Origin: Kibdelosporangium philippinense
Lineage (GTDB): Bacteria > Actinomycetota > Actinomycetes > Mycobacteriales > Pseudonocardiaceae
Assembly (NCBI RefSeq): GCF_021390435.2
Contig: NZ_JAJVCN010000003.1
Span: forward strand, 1,059,501-1,123,500
Length of the DNA: 64,000 bases
Direction: 5' to 3'
Each line of letters starts with the position of its first letter. The first letter of the stretch is position 1. Under the pieces are notes generated by a model. That model had not been told where the DNA came from. It did no database searches and was given only the letters and a program-made list of their open reading frames with translations. Positions 9,301-16,385 of this stretch are shown in pieces. The translations under genes were made by a program, and so were the position numbers.

Positions 9301-10385
9301 CCAACGCCTACCGCCAGTTCTCGGCTGTCGTCGAGGCTCCTGGTGTCCTGTCGGCTGCCTTGCCGGAGCTGGAAGACACCGACCTGGCCGCGGTGCGCGC
9401 GGCGGTTGTCGAGGCTGCGGACCGTAAGGCCGCTGGTGAAACGGCTGTGATCACCAAGCTTCAGGACCTGCAGACCGCGCTGGCCGGTGGTTACGACATC
9501 GCCGCCGAGGAGCACGCGGGCCTGTTGACTGTCTCGGTCGCGGGTGAGGAAGGCGGCCGCCCGGTCGCTCAGGCCGCCAAGCAGGTCTCCACGAAACTCG
9601 GGGAGCAGCGCGGATTCCTGGACGAGCAGTACCAGCGGATCTTCGCCGACTACCTGATCAGGGACTTGGCTGAGTGGCTGCGCGGCCAGATCACCGTGGC
9701 CGAGGACTTGGCCCGGCGGATGAACGAGGTCCTCGGGCAGGCGAAGTCGTCGCAGGGTGTGCACGTTCAGCTGGAGTGGAAACCCTCTGCGGCACTGGAC
9801 GACGAGACTCGCCAGGCCTTGTCGTTGGTCCGGATGCCTTATGGCGAACGGACTTCCGCGCAGGACGCAACTCTTCGCCGCGTGTTCACCGAACGGATCG
9901 AAGCCGAGCGTGACACGCATTCCAGTGGTTACGCGGAAATCCTGTCCCGTGCCCTGGACTACCGCTCGTGGCACGCGTTCACGGTTCGCGTCGCCGACAC
10001 CGGACCTGATGGCGGGCAACGGGTTCGTCGCTTGCGCCAGTTGTCCTCAGGTGAGACGCGACTCGTGTCGTACGTGACGCTTTTCGCTGCCGCTGCCGCG
10101 TTCTACGACGCGGTCAGCAGCAATTCCGAGGACTTCAACCCGTTGCGCCTCGTCCTGCTGGACGAGGCGTTCGAGCGGCTGGACGACCCGACCATCGCGC
10201 GCATGCTCGGCCTGTTGGTGGACCTGGACATGGACTGGGTCATCACGTGGCCGAGCGGTTGGGGCGTGTCCGACAAGATCCCTCGGATGCACATCTACGA
10301 CGTCCTACGGCCCCGCAACGGCCGTGGTGTCGCGTGCACACAGACCACTTGGGACGGCTCAGCCATGGACCGTGTCGACCCATAG
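6330..10385 (+). CDS. jetC: Wadjet type II JetC-like SMC/MukB-type ATPase (TIGR02680)
   Basis: A 1351-residue SMC-like ATPase, the motor of the Jet complex, predicted to extrude DNA loops. The head has a Walker A GTNGSGKS at residues 34-41. A long coiled coil runs from about 250 to 1130, heavy in Glu, Ala, Arg and Gln, with a more compact hinge-like region around 610-750. The C-terminal head has the ABC signature LSSGETRLVSY near 1239 and a Walker B LVLLDEAFERLDD near 1275. All catalytic motifs look intact. The ATG at 6330 overlaps the JetB stop; the frame is open ten codons further upstream but that is inside jetB. In type II Wadjet the next gene is normally JetD, the TOPRIM nuclease. Here the 3' end instead overlaps a convergent gene by 27 bp. 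Confidence 0.9.
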   Translation: MTDRWRLHRGGIVNVWQYAEQTFDFSGGRAIFQGTNGSGKSRTLELLLPLCLDGDLRQLGSKGFDTVSIRRLMLDDYDGGPNRIGYAWVELKREGHTLTCGLGVKASKTSQQISDSWRFITPQRVGIDFQLAGPDRVPLGSAQLREVLGADCVLEEAAFRAKIAETVYGVPAVRYGDLLHLQRTLRNPDVGLKVLEGQLEQILSDALPPLDAAMIEQLATSFDDLESIRENITRLGTADKALRTFLKTYSDYALAGLRTSADKLKASEDNVRKLGSQSKKLTVELEKARAERAEAERAEQELEGGEQQAEETIGALKELPAFRDLQDLQSREKLVAASRSAASAALDVANKQRLAEDAAVDGVVRLLRRLAQDLDSAGEFGESLRTALQSAGLDTTLAPTLPRFAESESETITERVRAKPDPEAEPLPIERKVPPPVTGDELLTSLTEAAERAGRAAKEARQRSALTLALHQQALEQEKQEQHVETLRSSARAAQLEATEAAGRRNQANQELVTESDVWLEQVRSWSTAGPLTSAKPERQLQLPSVEDLPANPAQARELTTAARQWTAPLVQTARDVAHTASQRRTETRDAIDERDTELAALRAGKERSPATTVSRDSATGAAFYQLVDFKADLSEADRAGLESAMEASRLLNAWVTVEGSVPDLEDVLASPGDGVPGASLADVLVAVDVPDSSVPASRVTALLNGIGLGESSASMSLSVDGHWRAGTLHGRGSKPAAEFVGAGARAAGRQRRISELEEELASLRTELQAAEEQQRSANDVVAEWERHLEKFPGDEELIAKHTRMRTEQEATERANKHAQQLREEHDQMQNRWQATTADLLRQAGDAGLSPRSEDLRQAQQAAAEALGAAERLAEALRQRCRGTVEDLVDATHRYHTAVADRTTAESDADQRCAEYAAQAGTLSELTGSVGGEAKEIAARLAELESSRKQMRVSLKDIREKITALREQAAKLDAQLESATEQLASSEEIQANAYRQFSAVVEAPGVLSAALPELEDTDLAAVRAAVVEAADRKAAGETAVITKLQDLQTALAGGYDIAAEEHAGLLTVSVAGEEGGRPVAQAAKQVSTKLGEQRGFLDEQYQRIFADYLIRDLAEWLRGQITVAEDLARRMNEVLGQAKSSQGVHVQLEWKPSAALDDETRQALSLVRMPYGERTSAQDATLRRVFTERIEAERDTHSSGYAEILSRALDYRSWHAFTVRVADTGPDGGQRVRRLRQLSSGETRLVSYVTLFAAAAAFYDAVSSNSEDFNPLRLVLLDEAFERLDDPTIARMLGLLVDLDMDWVITWPSGWGVSDKIPRMHIYDVLRPRNGRGVACTQTTWDGSAMDRVDP

Positions 10386-11114
10386 GTCTCCCGGATTGGC
10401 CACCAGCGAGGACAACGTGGCCAGGATGCCGCCGAGCAGCACGTCCTCGCCGCTGGACAACTTGTGCCCGCGCAACACAAGCGCGCCGTGCAGGAGGGTG
10501 TTGAATATCAACGCAACGTCCGTCCACGTCCGGCCGGGCGCGAGCTCGAGCCGGTATGCCGTGGCGACCCGTTCGTAGATGCCTGCCCATCTCGGGAGCA
10601 GCAGTTCCTGTTGGGCAGCGGCGAATTCCCGTACCCGCGGATGGCTGGGCAGGGCGACCTCGAAGATCATCCTCAGCGGGGACAGCTCGTCGGTCTTGGC
10701 TTGGTCCAGCGCGGCCGCGGACAGGGTTCTGACCAGTTCACCGAAGCTGACGCTGGTCATCAGCTGGTCGGCGGCGGCGTCCATCGCGTCAAGCCGCTCG
10801 TGCTGCGGGCCAAGCCGGAACAGGTAGGCGATGAGATCCTCGGTGTAGTGGTTCTTCAGGTTCCACCGGCGCCGGAACATGTTGGCGGACAAGGATTCGT
10901 CCCTCGCCAGGATGCGTTCCCTTGACACCGCGTCGAACAGCCGTGACTTGTCACCGCCGTCGATCACCGGCCCGGTGTGCCGCAACAGGTCCTCGCGCAG
11001 CAGACCAAGCCCCAACTCGAGGAACCGCCGAGTCTCCGGACTGTTGGCGATCCGGACACGGGTCTCCGCCCACGCGGCGAGTGCGATGTGGTGCAGCACA
11101 TCGGACAGATCCAT
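10359..11114 (-). CDS. uncharacterised helical protein, possibly TetR-like regulator
   Basis: A 251-residue, largely alpha-helical protein that I cannot place securely. The segment SANMFRRRWNLKNHYTEDLI (about residues 75-95) resembles the end of a TetR helix-turn-helix followed by the first regulatory helix, but the preceding recognition helix is not convincing. No enzyme motif is seen. The ATG at 11114 (GGGG six bases upstream) is preferred; a GTG two codons earlier is also usable. It is convergent with jetC and overlaps it by 27 bp. It could be a regulator or an accessory of the Jet operon, but it is not a JetD: at 251 residues it is too short and lacks TOPRIM-like acidic motifs. Confidence 0.5.
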   Translation of the reverse strand: MDLSDVLHHIALAAWAETRVRIANSPETRRFLELGLGLLREDLLRHTGPVIDGGDKSRLFDAVSRERILARDESLSANMFRRRWNLKNHYTEDLIAYLFRLGPQHERLDAMDAAADQLMTSVSFGELVRTLSAAALDQAKTDELSPLRMIFEVALPSHPRVREFAAAQQELLLPRWAGIYERVATAYRLELAPGRTWTDVALIFNTLLHGALVLRGHKLSSGEDVLLGGILATLSSLVANPGDLWVDTVHG

Positions 11115-11239
11115 GTTCACCCCATTGGTGCTCCCCAGCTGATCACAGCGTACGGGGGGCCAGACCTGGTGGGCCTGGACAGGCCCCGGCACATCGGGTC
11201 CACACTCTCGTCACGACAACCGTGAAAGAGGTGTTCGAC

Positions 11240-11431
11240 ATGGCAGCGAAACTGGGCCGAGGCATTGTCGGAGCGATGTACGGAGTACTTCCCGGCGCGT
11301 TTCTCGTACTCCTCACGCAGTTCGTGATCAGTGGCGAATGGCAGCTGACCATCGGCGCGAACGGACTAGAGATCGCATTTCTCGGATTCGTGATCGGCGG
11401 CATCGTCGGCTGGAACTGGGAACAGACCTGA
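11240..11431 (+). CDS. small two-helix membrane protein
   Basis: A 63-residue protein with two hydrophobic segments, about residues 9-28 (VGAMYGVLPGAFLVLLTQFV) and 42-58 (GLEIAFLGFVIGGIVGW), joined by a short polar turn. The ATG at 11240 follows an AGAGG Shine-Dalgarno sequence by eight bases. No family is recognised. It sits alone between a minus-strand regulator-like gene and the ESX-associated cluster. Codon use with G/C at third positions fits a real gene. Confidence 0.6.
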   Translation: MAAKLGRGIVGAMYGVLPGAFLVLLTQFVISGEWQLTIGANGLEIAFLGFVIGGIVGWNWEQT

Positions 11432-11532
11432 AGCATTCGGGTGATGCCGGGCTGAGTCGCGGTTTCCGGAACCACAACTGTGCCATTCTCGTCTCATCCA
11501 TTCCGTGCGGATGTGACGGGGAGGAGTACGAG

Positions 11533-11988
11533 GTGCCTGTTGGGGAGCAGGGGCCCGGAACCGCCGAACAGCAGGTCCGGATCGAGATCGGGATCGACAA
11601 GACCTTGCGTGCCATCGCCGGCGTGCTAGGCGCGGAGTACGAATCCAGAGCCGCCGGAGGCGGCGGCGCAGGCGGTAAATGGGTCTTCACCAGCGTCGAC
11701 CAATTGGACAGCTTGATCAAAAAATGGACCGCTGTCCGGGACGCCATCGATGATCGCAGGAAGCGCATCGAGGACGCGCGAAACCGGGTGTACCCACCGG
11801 CGAACGACATCATGAGTCAGCTCCAGGCAAAAGCGCTGAAGACTTCGCTCAGCACGATGAGCCAGCATGCGGATAGCATGTTCAGGTACGCGACCGCCTA
11901 CGTGCGAAAACTCGAGATCGCACGATCAACATATCGCGATTCCGAACATCGAAATACCGCCCGCATGAATGAAACGGACCGGGACTAA
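11533..11988 (+). CDS. small helical protein of the ESX-associated cluster
   Basis: A 151-residue protein starting at a GTG preceded by GGGGAGGAG, a strong ribosome site. After a glycine-rich turn (AAGGGGAGGKW), the rest is two long amphipathic helices, like the helical hairpins of WXG100/PE-type ESX substrates, though no WxG motif is present. The gene lies directly upstream of a DUF3558 lipoprotein (3 nt apart), a PPE-like gene and espG. That order is common in Pseudonocardiaceae and suggests it is a partner or substrate in type VII secretion. The specific role is unknown. Confidence 0.6.
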   Translation: MPVGEQGPGTAEQQVRIEIGIDKTLRAIAGVLGAEYESRAAGGGGAGGKWVFTSVDQLDSLIKKWTAVRDAIDDRRKRIEDARNRVYPPANDIMSQLQAKALKTSLSTMSQHADSMFRYATAYVRKLEIARSTYRDSEHRNTARMNETDRD

Positions 11989-11991
11989 GCG

Positions 11992-12615
11992 ATGTACCAG
12001 AGGCTGCGCGGGTTCGCGCTGACCATCATCGGTCTCACTCTGCTTGGTGCTGGGTGCACTGTCACTCAGACCGGCTCGCCAAGCTCCGCACCAGCATCGA
12101 CAACCAGGACAACCAGTCCGGGCGCCGCCGACAGGTACGGCGCGCCACCGGTGCGGAACGCCTTGGACGTCAGCAAGTTCCTCGCACAACCCTGTTCGAC
12201 ACTGACCTCCTCGCAACTGAGCACTCTCAACCTGGTGCCGCCGGGAGCCGCCGACACCACCAGCGAAATCGCCGTGCATGTGGGACCAGGCTGTATCTGG
12301 CGCAACAGCAAAATCAACAACCGACTTGGCCTGACCTTCATGGTCGGCAACGAGAACGGATTGGCCGACTTCTACCGCGCCCACCAGGACGGTGACTTCC
12401 AGGCCTACTGGATCGAGACCGAGGTCGACGGATACCCGGCCGTCTTCAAGGACAGCTACGACTACCGGCCGACCGGCTCATGTGACCTCGCGGTTGGCAT
12501 CTCGGACACACTGACCTTCCGGACGAACGTACAGAGCAACGAGGGAAACAAGTCCTGTGATCAGGCGAAACAAGGTGCGTTGTTGATCCTTCAGACGCTG
12601 AAGGCTGGTGGTTGA
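11992..12615 (+). CDS. DUF3558 family lipoprotein
   Basis: A 207-residue exported lipoprotein. The N-terminal signal peptide ends in the lipobox LLGAGC with Cys22 as the lipidated residue, followed by a Thr/Ser/Pro-rich linker to about residue 55. The DUF3558 fold then begins at NALDVSKFLAQPCSTL, with conserved cysteine pairs and the typical GCIWRNS motif. DUF3558 proteins are cell-envelope proteins of unknown role that recur beside ESX-related genes in Pseudonocardiaceae. The stop lies just before the ATG of the next gene (12623), so the genes are probably cotranscribed. Confidence 0.85.
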   Translation: MYQRLRGFALTIIGLTLLGAGCTVTQTGSPSSAPASTTRTTSPGAADRYGAPPVRNALDVSKFLAQPCSTLTSSQLSTLNLVPPGAADTTSEIAVHVGPGCIWRNSKINNRLGLTFMVGNENGLADFYRAHQDGDFQAYWIETEVDGYPAVFKDSYDYRPTGSCDLAVGISDTLTFRTNVQSNEGNKSCDQAKQGALLILQTLKAGG

Positions 12616-12622
12616 GGTGTTC

Positions 12623-13834
12623 ATGTCAGCCGGGCACATCTACCGGAACTTCACCGAGGGCCGTGGCGGGGAAGGGATCGCCAGCGCCGCGGCGATCGTG
12701 AAGAAGCTTGTCACCGAGTACGAGCAGCAGGCTGACGAGATCATGCAGCTGACCAGGGAGATGGAGTCGGCGTGGCAGGGTGAGGCGGCGAGCGCCGCGC
12801 AGTGGGGTGCTGAGCCGTTGGCGGACGCACACAGGCAAGCCGCTCCGGAGATCGATGTCGCACAGGACCTTTCGATGCGTCAGGTTGGGTCGTTCGGTGA
12901 GGCCAAGCATTCCGTCCGGCCTCTGCCGCCAGAGCCCACGTTTCCGGATCCGTGGATGATGGTCACTTCTCCGGACGCGGGCGCGACGTACAAGGACCAG
13001 GTCGCTGCCTACAACGCCGCCGTTCAGCACAACGTGGATGTGATGAGCGCCTACGACGGCGCCAGTGTTTACAACACCACGCGGTTGCCGAGTTCTTACG
13101 GATTGCTGTTGTCTGACACTGATTCGACGGGTGTCGTTGCTGAGGACGGTGGGGCCGGGGCGGGAAATTCCGGGTCTGGCAGCAGTTCGGGCGGTCTGCG
13201 GCCCGGTGGCGGGTCGCCACGGAATCCCGGCCCTGGCAAAGGTGTCCCACCTCCCGGCTCAGGTCAGGGTGGGCGGCCGTTTGGTCCCGGGCAACCACAC
13301 GGGCCTGGGCAACAGAACGGTCCGGGGCAAGGGCAACCGGGCGGTCGGGCGGAACCGGGTGATCTCGGGCAACCGTCAGGAACCGGGCAGCCGTCGGGAT
13401 CTGGACACGCATCGGGATCCGGGCAGTCATCCAGCCCCGGGCACCCACTCGGCCCGGACCAAGGGACTTCCCCCGGCAGCTTCCGGTCGCCGAGCAGCCC
13501 CGACAGCACGCCAACCGGCGGCCCTGGCAGCCTGCCACAGCCACCCGGCAGCCCCGGCGGCATGCCAACAGGTGCCCCTGGAAACGCGCTGCCACAGCCA
13601 CCCGGTGGCATTCCAACACAGTCACCAGGCGCCTTGCCGCCACAGTCACCAGGCAGCCTTCGACCTGCGGCGCCGGGTAGCTTCGGTGGTCCCACGGGGG
13701 TGCCGGTGATGGGTGCCGCGCGGGGCCAGGGCGGCGAGGACGGCGACCACGAGCGGCTTTCCTTTTTGCAGGAGGCGGACCCGGAGGCGATCTTCGGAGC
13801 AGGCGAGCGGACCGCGCCGCCGGTGATCGAATAG
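12623..13834 (+). CDS. PPE-like ESX substrate with Pro/Gly-rich C-terminal half
   Basis: A 403-residue protein. The first about 170 residues are helical with an AWQGEAASAAQWG motif (WxG-type turn near residue 50), as in PPE/WXG-like type VII secretion substrates. From about 190 to 365 it is a low-complexity stretch of repeated PGxG/GQPxGxGQ and PGSL/PQPPG units, probably a disordered wall-spanning or adhesive tail. The end is acidic (FLQEADPEAIFGAGERTAPPVIE). The ATG at 12623 has a GAGGT ribosome site; an earlier GTG at 12608 lies within the preceding gene. The last base is shared with the GTG start of espG (TAGTG), typical of a PPE substrate coupled to its chaperone. Confidence 0.75.
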   Translation: MSAGHIYRNFTEGRGGEGIASAAAIVKKLVTEYEQQADEIMQLTREMESAWQGEAASAAQWGAEPLADAHRQAAPEIDVAQDLSMRQVGSFGEAKHSVRPLPPEPTFPDPWMMVTSPDAGATYKDQVAAYNAAVQHNVDVMSAYDGASVYNTTRLPSSYGLLLSDTDSTGVVAEDGGAGAGNSGSGSSSGGLRPGGGSPRNPGPGKGVPPPGSGQGGRPFGPGQPHGPGQQNGPGQGQPGGRAEPGDLGQPSGTGQPSGSGHASGSGQSSSPGHPLGPDQGTSPGSFRSPSSPDSTPTGGPGSLPQPPGSPGGMPTGAPGNALPQPPGGIPTQSPGALPPQSPGSLRPAAPGSFGGPTGVPVMGAARGQGGEDGDHERLSFLQEADPEAIFGAGERTAPPVIE

Positions 13835-14559
13835 TGCTCCCGAGACCAGTGCGGCTGCCGGTGAACACGTTGGCGCGCCTGCTCAGGCACGAACGCATCG
13901 GCGAACTGCCCGAAGTGCTGGCGCCCGCAGCTGTGTGGCAACCCCGCGACGAGGCGGAAACCGCACAGGCAAGCGCCTACGAGGAAGCCCAACGCCTTGG
14001 CTGGCTTGACCGTCGGCGAAAGCTGGACATCGACGTCACCATGTCGTTGAAGGTGCTGTGCCGCGCGAACATCGAGTACTACGGCTGGATCGGTCAACGC
14101 GGCATCCTGGCCGCGGCCACCGGCCGTGAGGCGATCCTTGCCATCAAGGACAGCGACGAGATCTCCTTGCGTCAAGCCAAAGCGCGGAAACTGCCCGAGG
14201 CACTGGTCGGCCAACTGCCCGAAGTGGACCCTGGGTCCGGCACACCTGTCTCAGTCCGGCTGACCGACCTGCGCGCCGCGGCCCAGCAACGAAAACCGGG
14301 CACGACGAGTATCCGTGAAGTCCTGAAAGTGATGGCCCAGCCGTCGTCCGGCGGCGGCGAACTGTGGGTGGCGGTCCGTGATTCGATCGGCCGCCGCACC
14401 GAGATCGCGCACCCACTGCGGTACGTCGACACCGACTGGGGCCGTTTCCTCAATCTGGCAACGGTTTCCAGCGGCGGCGAACTGTGGCTCACGGTCGCGC
14501 CCGCCACACCAAGCGAACTGGTCACCAGACTGCGCAACCTCGAACGCTCAGTCCGCTGA
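13834..14559 (+). CDS. espG: ESX secretion-associated protein EspG
   Basis: A 241-residue EspG-family protein. In mycobacteria EspG is the cytosolic chaperone that binds the tip of PPE proteins and directs them to the ESX secretion machine. Recognisable parts are the N-terminal LARLLRHERIGELPEVL, the middle RANIEYYGWIG with the repeated strand-rich core, and GGGELWVAVRD / GGELWLTVAP near the C-terminus. No signal peptide is present, as expected for a cytosolic chaperone. Its GTG start overlaps the stop of the PPE-like gene by one base, so the likely client is encoded immediately upstream. It overlaps the convergent PH-domain gene by 12 bp. Confidence 0.85.
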   Translation: MLPRPVRLPVNTLARLLRHERIGELPEVLAPAAVWQPRDEAETAQASAYEEAQRLGWLDRRRKLDIDVTMSLKVLCRANIEYYGWIGQRGILAAATGREAILAIKDSDEISLRQAKARKLPEALVGQLPEVDPGSGTPVSVRLTDLRAAAQQRKPGTTSIREVLKVMAQPSSGGGELWVAVRDSIGRRTEIAHPLRYVDTDWGRFLNLATVSSGGELWLTVAPATPSELVTRLRNLERSVR

Positions 14560-14907
14560 CAGACGTGCCCGCAGACCCGCCACGGCCTCCGCCGGGACAG
14601 CCCAGGTCGAGCCGTCTTTCATGACGATCTGGGTATCACTCACCGAGGAAACCGACGACCACGGCATGGTCTGCGTCGACAGCACACCGCGCCTGCGCAC
14701 GTCCGAAGCGGTCGCGTACAGGCCCATCAGGCTCAGGCGCACCGCCAAGAGCCCCCAGACCAGCAGGAACGCCACGAGCAGGAGCAAGGTCTCGCCAAGA
14801 CCAGCCAGGATGATCACCGCGACAGCCGCGGCGCACACGAAGGCCACGCCTCGCGCGAACGTCACAAAGCGCACGTTCGCGCCCACCCGCTCCCACTTGG
14901 CCGTCAT
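14548..14907 (-). CDS. PH domain-containing membrane protein
   Basis: A 119-residue protein with two adjacent membrane helices (residues 17-60) and a small C-terminal PH-like (bPH) domain with GVLSTQTMPWSSVSSVSDTQIVMKDG-type strands. This arrangement is common in actinobacterial proteins of unknown role. It is followed upstream by a longer paralogue 17 nt away, so the two form a small operon (14925-15434 first). Confidence 0.75.
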   Translation of the reverse strand: MTAKWERVGANVRFVTFARGVAFVCAAAVAVIILAGLGETLLLLVAFLLVWGLLAVRLSLMGLYATASDVRRRGVLSTQTMPWSSVSSVSDTQIVMKDGSTWAVPAEAVAGLRARLSAD

Positions 14908-14924
14908 TCAACGGAGGATAGACG

Positions 14925-15434
14925 TCACCTGGCCTGGGACGATGCCCGGGAGCGGGCCAACGCGCCCTGCAGTTGCCGCAGGATCTCGTGAGCCTCGTGC
15001 TCGGCCATGAACATGCCGCGGACCTCGGGCAACGACTCGGCATAGTGCACCGAGGTCTCGATCTCGCTGCCGTCGGTCAGCCGGATCCAGATCGCGTAGC
15101 CGCCAAGCAGCCGCAACCCGGCCATCGGCTTGATCGTGAACTCCTGCACCGAGGACCATTTCCAGGTCCTTTGCCGCAGCAACGTGCGCTTGCGGACGCC
15201 TTCCGTGCTCACGTAGAGGTCAGCACGAAACAACCGCACCGCGGCCGTTGTCCACACCAGCAGGACCACGACGGCAAACCCGTGCGTCTGCCCGTCACCG
15301 GACAGCTGCTTCAAGGAATCGACCGCGACGATCAGCGCGAACAACGCGCCGAGCACGGCCAAGCACCCCATCAGGCCCATGAAGACCCAGCGTGGTGCGA
15401 CCCTTCGCCATTTCAGCGTGACTAGCGGTACCAA
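14925..15434 (-). CDS. PH domain-containing membrane protein
   Basis: A 169-residue protein with two membrane helices (about 17-40 and 52-68) and a bacterial PH-like domain containing VSTEGVRKRTLLRQRTWKW and GYAIWIRLTDGSEIETS. It is the first gene of a two-gene unit with the 119-residue paralogue. No function is known; bPH proteins are often envelope associated. The start is GTG at 15434, about 65 nt from the divergent gluconokinase gene. Confidence 0.75.
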   Translation of the reverse strand: MVPLVTLKWRRVAPRWVFMGLMGCLAVLGALFALIVAVDSLKQLSGDGQTHGFAVVVLLVWTTAAVRLFRADLYVSTEGVRKRTLLRQRTWKWSSVQEFTIKPMAGLRLLGGYAIWIRLTDGSEIETSVHYAESLPEVRGMFMAEHEAHEILRQLQGALARSRASSQAR

Positions 15435-15499
15435 TCAGTCCCCCGACTCGTCGGCATGACCACAGTGTAGTGAAATCCGGATGGCCCTAGAGTTGACGG

Positions 15500-15982
15500 A
15501 TGGTCATCGTGGTGATGGGCGTCTCCGGTGCAGGTAAAACGACAGTTGGACGGGAGCTGGCGCAGCGGCTGGGCGTCGACTACGCCGAGGCCGACGAGTT
15601 CCACCCGCCGGAGAACATCGCGAAAATGTCCTCGGGGACCCCGTTGACTGACGAGGACCGATGGCCGTGGCTGCACTCGATTGCGGACTGGATCAAAGCT
15701 CGCCAGCACACCGGCGGAGTTGTCACGTCATCAGCCCTCAAACGCAAGTACCGTGATGTGCTCAGGAGCGGCGGCGACGTGTTCTTCGTGCATCTCGACG
15801 GTACGCGTGAGCTGATCGCGGAACGGCTGGCGGCGCGCAAGGGCCACTTCATGCCGCCTGCGTTGCTAGATTCGCAGATTGCCGATCTCGAGCCGTTGCA
15901 GCCGGATGAGCGGGGCATCGTCCTCGATATCGATGCCGAGCCGGACGAGCTGGTCGAGGCCGCATTCCGTGCGACTCGATGA
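15500..15982 (+). CDS. gntK: gluconokinase
   Basis: A 160-residue kinase that phosphorylates D-gluconate to 6-phosphogluconate with ATP for entry to the pentose phosphate pathway. The P-loop GVSGAGKTT is at residues 7-15. The family signature YAEADEFHPPENIAKMSSGTPL, in which the substrate is bound, follows, with SSALKRKYRDVLR and GHFMPPALLDSQ further on. Full length for the family. It shares 14 bp with the following F420-dependent enzyme gene. Confidence 0.95.
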   Translation: MVIVVMGVSGAGKTTVGRELAQRLGVDYAEADEFHPPENIAKMSSGTPLTDEDRWPWLHSIADWIKARQHTGGVVTSSALKRKYRDVLRSGGDVFFVHLDGTRELIAERLAARKGHFMPPALLDSQIADLEPLQPDERGIVLDIDAEPDELVEAAFRATR

Positions 15983-16346
15983 CGCCAGAGTCGCACGTCT
16001 CGCGACCGTCGCACCCGACGGCCAACCGCACATCGTCCCGGTCACGTTCGCTGCCAAGGACGACACGATCGTCATCGCGGTCGACCACAAGCCCAAGACC
16101 ACTCGCAACCTCAAGCGGCTGCGCAATATCCGAGCCAATGACCGCGTGAGCCTGCTTGTCGACCACTACGACGAGGACTGGCACCAGCTCTGGTGGGTCC
16201 GCGCGGACGGCACCGCACGGATCACCGAAACCACCGAAACCGTTGCCTGGCTGATCGAGAAGTACCCGCAGTACCAAGCGAACCCGCCCGAGGGACCCTT
16301 CATCCTGATCGCCATCACTCACCAAACGGCCTGGTCAAGCTCGTGA
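15969..16346 (+). CDS. PPOX-class F420-dependent oxidoreductase (TIGR03668)
   Basis: A 125-residue split-barrel flavoenzyme-type protein related to M. tuberculosis Rv0121c, predicted to bind deazaflavin F420. The N-terminus VRLDDARVARLATVAPDG (GTG at 15969) is the typical start. VPVTFAAKDDTIVIAVD, KTTRNLKRLRNI and VSLLVDHYDEDWHQLWWVRADG follow the PPOX fold. A longer upstream frame exists but lies in gntK. The final Ser codon and TGA stop are part of a 46-bp palindrome. The natural substrate is unknown. Confidence 0.85.
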   Translation: MRLDDARVARLATVAPDGQPHIVPVTFAAKDDTIVIAVDHKPKTTRNLKRLRNIRANDRVSLLVDHYDEDWHQLWWVRADGTARITETTETVAWLIEKYPQYQANPPEGPFILIAITHQTAWSSS

Positions 16347-16385
16347 GTGGTTAGCAGGGTTCTAACCCGCATAACCACTCACGAG
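16340..16385. repeat. 46-bp dispersed palindrome, copy 1 (convergent terminator?)
   Basis: Outer arms CTCGTGAGTGGTTA and TAACCACTCACGAG (14 bp perfect) enclose an inner inverted repeat GGGTT-CT-AACCC. It lies between two convergent genes and contains both of their stop codons. The F420 enzyme ends TCG TGA in the left arm, and nudC ends TCG TGA, on the other strand, in the right arm. One of five copies in this window. Confidence 0.9.

Noticed and set aside
7497..10019. 840-codon open frame on the minus strand inside jetC
   Set aside because: It is a shadow of the GC-rich jetC coding frame; its translation is low-complexity Arg/Gly/Leu/Gln without motifs, while the plus frame has all SMC ATPase motifs.
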